Shown: piece after piece, positions 15,372 to 24,169 of the stretch
How the letters are laid out: each line of letters begins with the position of its first letter
How positions within the stretch are numbered: the stretch's first letter is position 1
Origin: Cytophagales bacterium
Lineage (GTDB): Bacteria > Bacteroidota > Bacteroidia > Cytophagales > Cyclobacteriaceae
DNA: 35,950 nt
Direction of reading: 5' to 3'
Assembly: GCA_027317105.1 (NCBI GenBank)
Contig: DAHVFH010000049.1
Location: 1 to 35,950 of the forward strand
The notes under the pieces: model-generated
Database searches by the model: none
What the model was told of the DNA's origin: nothing
The model's input: the letters and a program-made list of their open reading frames with translations, nothing else
Translations under genes and position numbers: made by a program

Positions 15372-18023
15372 TCAACCCCGCTTTACTTCCTTCATTTCGT
15401 AGCTTTCAATCACATCTCCCGATTCTATATTATTAAATCCTTCGATGCCCATACCGCAATCGAAGCCTGACTTCACTTCGCTGGCATCGTCCTTAAAGCG
15501 TTTCAGAGAGTTCAGTTTGCCAGCATAAACCACAATGCCATCGCGGATAAGCCGGATCGGGTTATTGCGTTTGATGTAGCCATCGGTTACCATCGTGCCC
15601 GCCACTGTTCCAACTTTTGAAATCTTGAACACATCACGCACTTCTGCATTGCCCACAATCACTTCCTCCATCTCCTTCTCGAGCATGCCTTCCATGGCGG
15701 CTTTTACTTCATTGATGGCATCGTAAATAATGGAGTACAACCGGATTTCGATTTCCTCATTTTCAGCCAATTTGCGGGCGGAAGTCGAAGGCCTTACTTG
15801 GAAGCCCACGATGATGGCATCGGAGGCCGAAGCCAGCAATACATCTGATTCAGAAATTTGCCCTACAGCTTTATGAATAATGCTTACGGCCACTTTTTCA
15901 GTGGTGAGCTTCAACAACGAATCGGAGAGGGCTTCAATAGAGCCATCCACGTCACCTTTCACAATGACATTAAGCTGCTTGAATGAGCCAATGGCAAGAC
16001 GTCTTCCAATTTCATCCAAGGTGATATGTTTCTTGGTGCGAATACTTTGTTCGCGTAAAATCTGGCTGCGTTTGTTTGCCACTTCACGCGCTTCGCGATC
16101 GGTTTCCATCACTTGAAATTTCTCGCCTGCTTGAGGTGCCCCATCCAATCCTAAAACTTGGACTGGTGTGGAAGGCCCCACTTTATCTACCTTTTTTCCG
16201 GTATCATCAAACATGGCTTTCACGCGGCCATGATTGGAACCTGCTACCATGATGTCGCCAACCTTTAAGGTTCCTGCTTGCACCATCAATGTGGTTACGT
16301 AGCCTCTGCCCTTATCCAATTCTGCTTCGATGATCGAACCAATGGCAGGCTTATCTGGGTTTGCCCGAAGGTTGAGCAATTCTGCCTCCAGTAAAACTTT
16401 CTCTAGAAGTTGATCTATACCTTGACCTGTTTTAGCAGAAATGGGTTGGCTTTGATATTTCCCTCCCCAATCCTCAACCAGAATATTTATTTTAGAAAGC
16501 GATTCCTTTACCTTTTCGGGATTGGCACCAGGCTTATCAATTTTGTTGATGGCAAATACCAATGGCACTCCGGCCACCTGGGCATGATTGATGGCCTCCT
16601 TTGTCTGAGGCATCACGTCATCATCAGCAGCCACTACAATGATAGCTATGTCGGTAAGTTTGGCGCCCCGCGCGCGCATAGCGGTAAAGGCTTCGTGACC
16701 CGGGGTGTCAAGGAAAGCAATCTTCTGACCACTTTGTGTGGTTACATCATACGCACCGATGTGCTGGGTTATACCACCCGCCTCAGATGCTACCACTTTC
16801 GCCTTCCGGATGTAATCGAGCAACGAGGTTTTACCATGATCCACATGCCCCATAATGGTAACGATGGGAGCTCGCGGTTTCAGTTCTTCTTCCGATTCAA
16901 TTTCTTCGTCTGCCTCTGTTTCTTCTTCCGTACTCGTTGTAAATTGTACATCAAAACCAAACTCATCAGAGATAACCGTGATCGCTTCCGCATCCAAACG
17001 TTGGTTAATGGAAACAAACATTCCCAGACCCATGCATTTTGAAATCACCTCGTTGACCGACACATTCATTAACGAAGCCAGATCGTTGGCCGAAATAAAC
17101 TCAGTTACTTTTAAGGTCTTGGATTGCTCTTCCTCTTGTTGCAAGCGTTCCTCTTCTGCTTCTGAAACGGCTTGTCTCTTTTCTTTGCGATACTTAGCGC
17201 CTGTAAATTTCTTTTGTCCACCACTCAATTTGGCAAGGGTGACCCGAATCTGATCTTGAATTTCTTTATCGGTAGGCTCAACTTTCTGCACCCTTGAGGC
17301 CGGCTTCTTCACGCCACCAGATGCACCACCCGCTGCTCTTGGCCCTTTATTATCATTAAAGTTCGGGATTCGTTTGCGCGGTCTTTTTTGATGCTGAGCT
17401 GCCGCACTTTTTACTGGATCGGAAGAGGCAACAGGTAAATTGATTTTGTCAACGACTTTTAAACCTTGAAGTCGTCCTGCTTTGGCTTTAATTAATTCAA
17501 GCTCTGGTTCAGCCGGCTTTTCAGGCTCGATCACCTTCGTTTCCACAGGTTTTTCAACTTCCGCAACGGGCTCAGGTTTCTCTTCCTCAGGCTCCTTCAC
17601 CTTCTTTTTTCCAAGACCGAGGTCAACTTTCCCTAATACCTTAAACCCTTCGAGTTTTGGTTTTTCAATTTCAACTTTTTCTGGCTTCGCTTCTTCCTTG
17701 TGCTGAATAATTTCCTTTGAGCCAAGGTTCTTAATTAGCATGCTCTCCTCTTCCTCTCCTTTTTTGCGATGAACTTCGGGCTCCTGTTTTGCGGAAGGTA
17801 TTTCATGTTTTACTCCAATGGTTAGGCCTGATGCCTCCAATTTTTCAGACGCGGAAGAAGCAAACTCCTTAGCAATCATTGCAAACTGATCTGCGGTCAG
17901 TTTTTCATTTGGATTGTTCTTCACCTCAAAACCTTTTTGAGCCAAAAATTCCAAAATGGTATTGTGACCCACGTTGAGTTTCCGTGATGCTTGTCCTAAC
18001 CGTATGCCCTTGTCTTCAGCCAT
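15372..18023 (-). CDS. infB: Translation initiation factor IF-2
   Basis: IF-2, 883 aa, the GTPase that places initiator tRNA on the 30S subunit. There is an IF2-N domain at about 3-55 (GIRLGQASRKLNVGHNTI), a long charged Lys/Glu/Pro linker (to about 300), a second IF2-N domain (about 304-365), and then the G domain: GHVDHGKT at 392-399, DTPGH at 439-443, NKID at 493-496. Domain II, III and the C-terminal fMet-tRNA-binding domain (GFDCGMGIEGF-N near the end) follow. The frame is open two codons further (TTG), but ATG at 18023 is the natural start. It is the last gene of the operon, 57-63 nt after nusA, and is followed by a strong hairpin. Confidence 0.97.
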   Translation of the reverse strand: MAEDKGIRLGQASRKLNVGHNTILEFLAQKGFEVKNNPNEKLTADQFAMIAKEFASSASEKLEASGLTIGVKHEIPSAKQEPEVHRKKGEEEESMLIKNLGSKEIIQHKEEAKPEKVEIEKPKLEGFKVLGKVDLGLGKKKVKEPEEEKPEPVAEVEKPVETKVIEPEKPAEPELELIKAKAGRLQGLKVVDKINLPVASSDPVKSAAAQHQKRPRKRIPNFNDNKGPRAAGGASGGVKKPASRVQKVEPTDKEIQDQIRVTLAKLSGGQKKFTGAKYRKEKRQAVSEAEEERLQQEEEQSKTLKVTEFISANDLASLMNVSVNEVISKCMGLGMFVSINQRLDAEAITVISDEFGFDVQFTTSTEEETEADEEIESEEELKPRAPIVTIMGHVDHGKTSLLDYIRKAKVVASEAGGITQHIGAYDVTTQSGQKIAFLDTPGHEAFTAMRARGAKLTDIAIIVVAADDDVMPQTKEAINHAQVAGVPLVFAINKIDKPGANPEKVKESLSKINILVEDWGGKYQSQPISAKTGQGIDQLLEKVLLEAELLNLRANPDKPAIGSIIEAELDKGRGYVTTLMVQAGTLKVGDIMVAGSNHGRVKAMFDDTGKKVDKVGPSTPVQVLGLDGAPQAGEKFQVMETDREAREVANKRSQILREQSIRTKKHITLDEIGRRLAIGSFKQLNVIVKGDVDGSIEALSDSLLKLTTEKVAVSIIHKAVGQISESDVLLASASDAIIVGFQVRPSTSARKLAENEEIEIRLYSIIYDAINEVKAAMEGMLEKEMEEVIVGNAEVRDVFKISKVGTVAGTMVTDGYIKRNNPIRLIRDGIVVYAGKLNSLKRFKDDASEVKSGFDCGMGIEGFNNIESGDVIESYEMKEVKRG

Positions 18024-18086
18024 GCTCAAATATCTGCTATTTTTTCGATTTGCTTTGATTATCCTTCTGTAAAACCTTACTTCTTC

Positions 18087-19337
18087 TTAGTTCGTTTCAA
18101 ATTCCTTTTTCAAGACGCCTAGTATCAAATCTACCGTCTCCTCTTCCAAATCGGTTCTGCGTACCAGTTCTTCTTTATTTAAGGCTAAAACACTTCTTGC
18201 CGTATCCAGACCAATCCGCTTGAGTTCGTCTATTACCCAGCTCTCTAATTCATCGCTGAACTCTTCCAGGTCTACATCTTCTTCTTGTACCGTACCATCG
18301 GTTTCGCGGAATACGTCAATCTCCATGCCCACTAATCGGCTGGCTAATTTAATGTTTAAGCCTCCTTTTCCAATAGCCAACGACACCTGATCTGGTTTAA
18401 GAAACACGGCTACGCGACTACTCTCCTTGTCAATTTTTATGCTTACAATTTTGGCTGGGCTCAAGGCGCGCTGGATGTACAACTCCATGTTCTCAGTAAA
18501 GTTGATCACGTCAATGTTTTCGTTTTGGAGTTCACGCACAACAGCATGAATGCGTGAGCCTTTCATCCCTACGCAAGCGCCTACCGGGTCAATCCGATCG
18601 TCATACGACTCAACGGCCACTTTGGCACGTTCGCCTGGCTCGCGAACGACTTTCTTAATGGTGATCAGGCCATCATAGACTTCAGGCACTTCTTGCTCAA
18701 ACAAACGCTCAAGAAAAACAGGGGACGTTCGGGACAAAATGATTTTCGGGCTTCCGTTTACCATGTCTACCTTATGCACGATGGAGCGGATCGTTTCGCC
18801 TTTGCGGTAACGGTCTTTAGGGATTTGTTCGCCTCGAGGAATCGATATTTCATTCCCTTCGGCATCGGTCAAAAGCACTTCGCGGCTGAGCACCTGATAG
18901 ACTTCGCCACTGATGATCTCTCCTGCTATGTCCTTATATTTTTGGTACAGGATGTCTTTTTCAAGATCCTTCACTTTTTGCATCAACGCCTGACGCGCAG
19001 TGGTTACTGCTCTGCGTCCGAAATCTTCCAAATGAATTTCTTCCGCCACCTCTTCACCGACTTCAAAATCCGGTTCAATTTTTTGTGCTTCGGTAAGGCT
19101 TATCTTGTCATGGTCCCAAATGTCCTCGGACTCATCGTCAACAATTTCGCGGAAACGCCAAATTTCCAAGTCTCCTTTATCGGCATTAACGATGATATCA
19201 AAATTATCATCCTCTGTATATTTTTTGCGGATCATATTACGGAAGACATCTTCCAATATCCTAATCATCGTGGGTCGGTCGATGTTTTTCTGTTTCGCAA
19301 AATCGGCAAACGATTCAATTAACGTTGATGTTTCCAT
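18087..19337 (-). CDS. nusA: Transcription termination/antitermination factor NusA
   Basis: NusA, 416 aa, which binds RNA polymerase and nascent RNA to control pausing, termination and antitermination. The N-terminal polymerase-binding domain covers about 1-125, the S1 domain begins about 138 (GEIISGEVYQVL), and the two KH domains carry GMKG (in CVGMKGSRIHAV) and GKGG (in LAIGKGGLNIKLASRL). The C-terminus is a short acidic helix-hairpin-helix region (about 350-416), as is normal in Bacteroidota. It starts 8 nt after rimP ends. Confidence 0.96.
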   Translation of the reverse strand: METSTLIESFADFAKQKNIDRPTMIRILEDVFRNMIRKKYTEDDNFDIIVNADKGDLEIWRFREIVDDESEDIWDHDKISLTEAQKIEPDFEVGEEVAEEIHLEDFGRRAVTTARQALMQKVKDLEKDILYQKYKDIAGEIISGEVYQVLSREVLLTDAEGNEISIPRGEQIPKDRYRKGETIRSIVHKVDMVNGSPKIILSRTSPVFLERLFEQEVPEVYDGLITIKKVVREPGERAKVAVESYDDRIDPVGACVGMKGSRIHAVVRELQNENIDVINFTENMELYIQRALSPAKIVSIKIDKESSRVAVFLKPDQVSLAIGKGGLNIKLASRLVGMEIDVFRETDGTVQEEDVDLEEFSDELESWVIDELKRIGLDTARSVLALNKEELVRRTDLEEETVDLILGVLKKEFETN

Positions 19338-19345
19338 AGTTCTGT

Positions 19346-19804
19346 CTATTTAAAAGATACGGTTACAAATGTTTTTTCAATTTCAACAAATGGGATATCA
19401 ATACTTTCCAATTCTATTTTCTTTCCTTGACCGGATTCCGTTTCAACTATAATTTTCTCTTCAACCACTTCTTTCAAAAGCCCATGTATTACGCGCTTAT
19501 CTTTCCGCAATACTTTTAATCCCCGGCCAATATTCTTATTGTACTGTCTTTTCAGTTTCAGGGGATGATCAAGTCCTGGCGTAGACACCTCCATGGTGTA
19601 AGGATCGGAAACAAGTTCTTCCAATGATTCATTTATTGCCCGGCTCAGCTTAGCACAATCATCAATGGTAATCCCTTGGTCACCATCTACGATTACCGTA
19701 AACTTCCATGGTTTATGTTTTGAAACGACCACTTCAACCAAAAAATGAGTTTCGTTTTCAAGGCTCTTTTCAGCCGACTCTGTTATAATTTCCTTCAAAT
19801 CCAT
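19346..19804 (-). CDS. rimP: Ribosome maturation factor RimP
   Basis: RimP, 152 aa, which helps assemble the 30S subunit. The N-terminal alpha/beta domain (VVVSKHKPWKFTVIVDGDQGITIDDCAKLSRAI) and the family motif YTMEVSTPGLDHPLKLKRQY (about residues 70-89) are clear. A C-terminal SH3-like domain completes it. It is the first gene of rimP-nusA-infB. Its promoter (TTTTG and TATCTTTG) and a 9-bp leader hairpin directly before the start codon lie upstream. Confidence 0.95.
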   Translation of the reverse strand: MDLKEIITESAEKSLENETHFLVEVVVSKHKPWKFTVIVDGDQGITIDDCAKLSRAINESLEELVSDPYTMEVSTPGLDHPLKLKRQYNKNIGRGLKVLRKDKRVIHGLLKEVVEEKIIVETESGQGKKIELESIDIPFVEIEKTFVTVSFK

Positions 19805-19812
19805 AGAAACAA

Positions 19813-19835
19813 AGAGGGGACTTTCGGTCCCCTCT
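19813..19835 (-). promoter_or_regulatory. Leader hairpin before rimP
   Basis: On the minus strand AGAGGGGAC and GTCCCCTCT pair perfectly (9 bp) around the loop CGAAA. It ends 8 nt before the rimP ATG, in the region a ribosome must occupy. Only TTTGTTT follows, so it is a poor terminator. A role in translational or feedback control of the operon is possible. Confidence 0.6.
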
Positions 19836-19860
19836 AAACAAATTCATTTAAGAATTGTGG

Positions 19861-19892
19861 CAAAGATAATTGAATTTTTGGGATGTGCAAAA
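19861..19892 (-). promoter_or_regulatory. rimP-nusA-infB promoter
   Basis: On the minus strand TTTTG (19892-19888), a 19-nt spacer, and TATCTTTG (19868-19861) match the Bacteroidota -33/-7 consensus. The predicted start of transcription is near 19854, giving a leader of about 50 nt that contains the hairpin before rimP. Confidence 0.75.
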
Positions 19893-19908
19893 CTTAGCAG
19901 AAACTCAA

Positions 19909-19970
19909 TTGAAACTCCTTGCTCATCGTATTAAGTTGAAACTTAGAGGAATGTTAAATTTTGAAACTTA
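19909..19970 (+). repeat. Three direct TTGAAACT repeats in the rimP/cdaA control region
   Basis: TTGAAACT occurs at 19909-19916, 19936-19943 and 19961-19968; the last two copies extend to TTGAAACTTA. Start-to-start spacings are 27 and 25 nt, about 2.5 helical turns each. They lie between the rimP promoter and the cdaA -7 box, a suitable place for a regulator of one or both operons. Confidence 0.6.
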
Positions 19971-19971
19971 C

Positions 19972-19979
19972 TATCTTTG
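19972..19979 (+). promoter_or_regulatory. -7 box of cdaA, probably giving a leaderless mRNA
   Basis: TATCTTTG matches TAnnTTTG exactly and is identical to the -7 box of the divergent rimP promoter. The cdaA ATG begins 4 nt later (19984), so transcription would start at or next to the A of ATG. No clear -33 TTTG is seen at the usual distance. Confidence 0.55.
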
Positions 19980-19983
19980 AGCA

Positions 19984-20847
19984 ATGATTTTTGCTTTTCA
20001 TATTGGTTTTCTGGAAGTCAGTTGGGTGGATGTGATCGACATTGGGCTGGTGGGGGTTTTGCTTTATCAAATTTATAAGTTGATTCACGGAAGTATTGCC
20101 GTAAATATTTTTCTTGGAATCCTGGCACTTTACCTCGTTTACCTGATCGTGCGGGCGGCAGAAATGGAGCTGCTTACCAAGATCCTTGGGCAGTTTATGG
20201 GGGTAGGCGTGCTGGCAATGATCGTTTTGTTTCAACCTGAAATTAGAAAGTTTCTGTTGGTGATTGGCAGGAGTGCAGAAATCAATAGGGATAATATTTT
20301 TAAGACGCTCGGCAATTGGCGCTCCAGTCACCAAGACGATTTTGATATTCATCAGTTGATTGAAGCGGCTAAATCATTAAAAGCAACCCGCACGGGTGCG
20401 CTGATTGTTTTTTCGCGTGATTCTGAGTTAAAATTCTATTGCGAAACTGGCGATTGGCTGGATGCCGAAGTAAACAAGCGTTTGCTCATCTCCATTTTTA
20501 ACAAAAATAGCCCATTACACGATGGCGCAATCATTGTTTACAAAGGAAGGATCAAAGCGGCCCGGTGTGTTTTGCCTGTGAGTGAAAATGATCATCTCCC
20601 TCCTCACTTTGGGCTGCGGCATCGCTCGGCCATCGGAATGAGTGAAACCACGGATACCCTTGTGTTGGCGATTTCCGAAGAATCAGGCCGATTGATTTTG
20701 GCTCGAAATGGTGTGTTTTTGCGCGGATTAAAGCTTAAACAGGTAGAACAGAAAATAGTAGAATATTTTCACAACACGGAGCCGAAAAATTGGCAAGACA
20801 TCCCTGTCGAACCCGAACCTCAGGAACCTGAAGAGGTCAGGGCTTAA
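19984..20847 (+). CDS. cdaA: Diadenylate cyclase CdaA
   Basis: A 287-aa membrane diadenylate cyclase that joins two ATP into c-di-AMP. Three hydrophobic segments lie in the first 95 residues (VDVIDIGLVGVLLYQIY, FLGILALYLVYLIV, MGVGVLAMIVLFQPE). The DAC domain carries DGA at 180-182 and RHR at 212-214 (LRHRSAIGMSE), both catalytic motifs. The IGFLEVSWVDVIDI opening is standard for this family and supports the ATG at 19984. In many Bacteroidota cdaA lies beside folP; here it is instead followed after 3 nt by a WD40-caspase gene and is divergent from rimP. c-di-AMP usually controls potassium and osmotic balance and envelope integrity. Confidence 0.95.
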   Translation: MIFAFHIGFLEVSWVDVIDIGLVGVLLYQIYKLIHGSIAVNIFLGILALYLVYLIVRAAEMELLTKILGQFMGVGVLAMIVLFQPEIRKFLLVIGRSAEINRDNIFKTLGNWRSSHQDDFDIHQLIEAAKSLKATRTGALIVFSRDSELKFYCETGDWLDAEVNKRLLISIFNKNSPLHDGAIIVYKGRIKAARCVLPVSENDHLPPHFGLRHRSAIGMSETTDTLVLAISEESGRLILARNGVFLRGLKLKQVEQKIVEYFHNTEPKNWQDIPVEPEPQEPEEVRA

Positions 20848-20850
20848 GCT

Positions 20851-23800
20851 ATGGGTAAACTGAAAGCCCTTCTTTATTTAGTTCTTTTCGTTTCGTTTTT
20901 TGCAAACGCACAAGAGATTGAAACTGTAATCCAGCGCGGACATGAACTGGCAGTTCTTGCCGTTGCAATCAGCCCCGATAGCAATTATGTTGCCACCGGA
21001 AGCCGTGATAAATCGGCCAAACTTTGGGAACGAAGTACCGGACGTGAAGTCAGAAGTTTTTTGGGTCACCAAGCTTCCGTGAACAGCCTCGATTTCAGCC
21101 ACGATGGGAAATACTTGATCACCGGAAATGGAGATCAAACCGCAAAAATCTGGGAAGTAGCCACGGGCAAGGAAATTCTCTCCGTTCATCCTGACAAAGA
21201 ACGCGTGACGGATGTTGTATTTGATCCGAACGGAAAATTTTTTGTCACGGTGGGCTTTGGTCGTAAAGCAATAGTCTGGGAGTTCCCTTCCAAAAAGAAA
21301 ATTCATGAATTTCCTGCCGATGGTTATGCCGGCTCAAGTGGTGGAATTAAGCTGGCAGTCAGCGCAAATGGGGAATGGCTTGCTATTGGTGAAGACAATA
21401 AAGTGGCCACCGTATATAAAACAAGTAGCTGGGAGAAAGTGTATGAATTCAATGTGCCGGAGGGCTCATGCGGTGGATGTTTTACAGATGTGGCTTTCTC
21501 GCCCGATAGCCGATCTTTGATAAAGGCCTCGCATAACGGGCCTGTTCGAAAATACAATCTCGCAAGCGGGAGACTCGAAGTTACCTACAAAAAAAATATC
21601 GATGACTTAAGTACGATTAATATCAGTCGGGACGGAAAACAACTGGTAGTTTGCACGAAAAAGGAATTTACAATTTATAACGTAGAGAAAGGTGATTCCC
21701 TAACGACCATCAACCCAGCTATTGAAGCAGAAATTAACGAGGCAACTTTTTCAGCCGATAACAAAAAAATTCTATTGGCCTGCGATGATAATCGCGTGGT
21801 GATCTGGGATATCGTTAACAATAAAAAAACGAGTGAGCTCACCGGCTTCCTTAATCAGCGCGACAAGGGCGGACTTACATATAATCCAAATTCTTACTGG
21901 GATTCCTATATCGCCAAGTACGTTCGCTTTAAAAATGATTTATTACTGAGCCGCGACAACAAAACACTTCTGAAAGGAAAGTTCGGTTCTAAAGTAAAAC
22001 GCTGGGACATCGCCACCGGCCAAACAGAGATGGAATACAATGGCCATAGCAAGGCAGTGCTTTGCTACCAATATAGCGAAGACGGAAAAAAATTGATTAC
22101 GGGAGGAGGTGATGGTGTGATCGTCCTCTGGGATGCTGTGAAGGGAGACACGATTCGTACTATCAAGGCCTATCGAGAGCCGATACTCGATGTGAGGTTT
22201 AGCAATGACGAAAGTGATATTGTGAGCAGCAGTTGGGACGGCACGATGATGATTCATGATGCCCACACCGGAGAAACGAAGAAATATTTCAACCTTAAAA
22301 ATGGTTCTGCCTACAAAGTGCTGTTCAGCCGAAATGATTTATATCTCATCACGGCCAATTTGCCCACAGGTCTTCAGATGATCGAAATAGACACACAGAA
22401 ACCTATCCGGGATTTTGTAGGACACACGGAAACCATTTCAGCCCTTCAACTGACACATGATGGCAAGGAATTGTTAAGCGCCAGTTGGGACGGCTCTATA
22501 CGCTTGTGGGATATTGGCACTGGGTTGATGGAGAAAAAATTCTTGGGTCATGAAGGTGCCGTATATTCCGCCGTCTTGAATCCTTCCGAAAAATTTATTT
22601 TCAGTGGCGGAGCAGATCGGGTGATTCGGCAATGGGATGTGGCTACGGGAAAAGTGATCAATACGTTTGTGGGTCATCAAGGAGAAATCACCAGCCTTCA
22701 ATTGACCTCCGATGAAAAAATGCTCATCAGCCACAGTGTGGATGGGTCAACGAAGTTTTGGGATCTAAATACACACAAAGAATTTTTTGAACATATTCAT
22801 TTTGGAGAGAAAGAATGGATGGTTAAAAACCCGGAAGGGTACTTCAATGGAACCCAGGAGGCACGAAAGTTCATCCATTTCGTGGATGGCATGAAGACCT
22901 ATTCGGTCGATCAGTTTTTTGATGAGTTCTATCGCCCTGACTTACTTCCGAAGATCTTTCAAAATCGCGGAGGGGATGACGGCTTCAAAGGCATTCAGGG
23001 AAAATTACAGAAGTCTCCGCCTCCCACCGTAAAAGTAGCGGCCATACTTACTGCTGACGAGGGAAAGGCGGAGGTATTTGTTAAAATTTTGGACAACGGT
23101 GCCGGGGCTGATAACCTGAAACTATTTCACAATGGCAAATCAATCGTGCTTGACAAGACCATTTTAAAATTTCCAAAAGGAAAAGATCAGTCAACGGTGT
23201 ATCAGCATACTATCCCATTGGTGTCAGGCAGTAACACCTTTTCTGCTACAGCGAGAAATAAAGATAACATTGAGTCGGATGTGAATTCGACAGAAATTTT
23301 TTCTGAGCAAACCGGAAAGACAGGTACCTGCTATGTGTTAGCGGTAGGAATCAATCAGTACAAAAATCCGCGTATGGTTCTCAACTATGCAAAACCGGAT
23401 GCTGAGTCGTTTGAAAAGACGATTGATAAACAGGGTGTTCAGCTGTATAAAAATTTAGAGATCCATACACTTTTTGACGAAGAAGCCACACGATCAGCGA
23501 TCCTTACCGCCATGGATGAACTGGCCACCAAGATTCACCAAGAGGATGTCTTTATCTTTTACTATGCAGGCCATGGAAGTATGGTGGACGATCGCTTTTT
23601 TTTCATTCCCACGGAAAGTGCCCGGCTGTATGATTTAAGTTCGTTGCAACGCGATGCCATCGAAGCAAACGTGCTTCAGGAGAAGTTTAAAAATATTCGC
23701 GCACTAAAACAATTGATTGTGATGGATGCGTGCCAAAGCGGAGCTTCTGTGGAGTTATTGGCTTCTCGCGGTGCAGCCGAGGAAAAAGCGATTGCCCAAT

Positions 23801-24084
23801 TGTCGCGCAGTGCAGGCATCCATGTGATGGCTTCAGCAGGCAGCGAGCAGTTTGCTACAGAGTTTGCAGAGCTTGGGCATGGATTGTTTACGTACTTACT
23901 GATAAAAGCCCTTCAAGGTGATGCGGACGGTGCGCCAAAAGATGGCAAGGTGACGATCTATGAGTTGAAATCGTATCTCGATGACCAGGTGCCTGAACTC
24001 ACGCGCAAACTGAAAGGCAAGCCACAATATCCTTATACATTTTCACGCGGACAGGATTTTCCTGTAGTGATTAATCCGCATTGA
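20851..24084 (+). CDS. Exported WD40-repeat caspase-family protein
   Basis: A 1077-aa protein with a signal peptide (MGKLKALLYLVLFVSFFANA). I count 14 WD40-type repeats from about residue 27 to 650, seven before and seven after a break near 330-345, so two seven-bladed propellers are likely. The best repeats end in KLWE, KIWE, VLWD, RLWD and RQWD. A linker with PEGYFNGTQEARKF and DEFYRPDLLP, then an Ig-like domain (about 725-825), lead to a C14 caspase domain (about 832-1075) with catalytic His908 in YYAGHGS and Cys961 in MDACQSG. It is probably a Lys/Arg-type orthocaspase acting in the periplasm or outside the cell. Only 3 nt separate it from cdaA, so the two are probably co-transcribed. Confidence 0.9.
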   Translation: MGKLKALLYLVLFVSFFANAQEIETVIQRGHELAVLAVAISPDSNYVATGSRDKSAKLWERSTGREVRSFLGHQASVNSLDFSHDGKYLITGNGDQTAKIWEVATGKEILSVHPDKERVTDVVFDPNGKFFVTVGFGRKAIVWEFPSKKKIHEFPADGYAGSSGGIKLAVSANGEWLAIGEDNKVATVYKTSSWEKVYEFNVPEGSCGGCFTDVAFSPDSRSLIKASHNGPVRKYNLASGRLEVTYKKNIDDLSTINISRDGKQLVVCTKKEFTIYNVEKGDSLTTINPAIEAEINEATFSADNKKILLACDDNRVVIWDIVNNKKTSELTGFLNQRDKGGLTYNPNSYWDSYIAKYVRFKNDLLLSRDNKTLLKGKFGSKVKRWDIATGQTEMEYNGHSKAVLCYQYSEDGKKLITGGGDGVIVLWDAVKGDTIRTIKAYREPILDVRFSNDESDIVSSSWDGTMMIHDAHTGETKKYFNLKNGSAYKVLFSRNDLYLITANLPTGLQMIEIDTQKPIRDFVGHTETISALQLTHDGKELLSASWDGSIRLWDIGTGLMEKKFLGHEGAVYSAVLNPSEKFIFSGGADRVIRQWDVATGKVINTFVGHQGEITSLQLTSDEKMLISHSVDGSTKFWDLNTHKEFFEHIHFGEKEWMVKNPEGYFNGTQEARKFIHFVDGMKTYSVDQFFDEFYRPDLLPKIFQNRGGDDGFKGIQGKLQKSPPPTVKVAAILTADEGKAEVFVKILDNGAGADNLKLFHNGKSIVLDKTILKFPKGKDQSTVYQHTIPLVSGSNTFSATARNKDNIESDVNSTEIFSEQTGKTGTCYVLAVGINQYKNPRMVLNYAKPDAESFEKTIDKQGVQLYKNLEIHTLFDEEATRSAILTAMDELATKIHQEDVFIFYYAGHGSMVDDRFFFIPTESARLYDLSSLQRDAIEANVLQEKFKNIRALKQLIVMDACQSGASVELLASRGAAEEKAIAQLSRSAGIHVMASAGSEQFATEFAELGHGLFTYLLIKALQGDADGAPKDGKVTIYELKSYLDDQVPELTRKLKGKPQYPYTFSRGQDFPVVINPH

Positions 24085-24096
24085 ATATTCTGAATT

Positions 24097-24129
24097 TTTG
24101 CATATTCGGATTATTCTTCTTTAATTTTG
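24097..24129 (+). promoter_or_regulatory. Promoter of the small membrane protein gene
   Basis: TTTG (24097-24100), a 21-nt spacer, and TAATTTTG (24122-24129) fit the Bacteroidota promoter. It starts right after the caspase gene stop and precedes the GTG start at 24170 by about 40 nt. Confidence 0.5.
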
Positions 24130-24169
24130 CATAACCGTTCTTATCAATATTTTTTAATCTTTAATTGAA

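Noticed and set aside
16410..17042. 210-aa plus-strand ORF opposite infB
   Set aside because: Shadow of the IF-2 G domain region; composition follows the antisense of infB codons.
18693..19322. 209-aa plus-strand ORF opposite nusA
   Set aside because: Antisense to nusA, rich in Phe and His, no recognisable domain.
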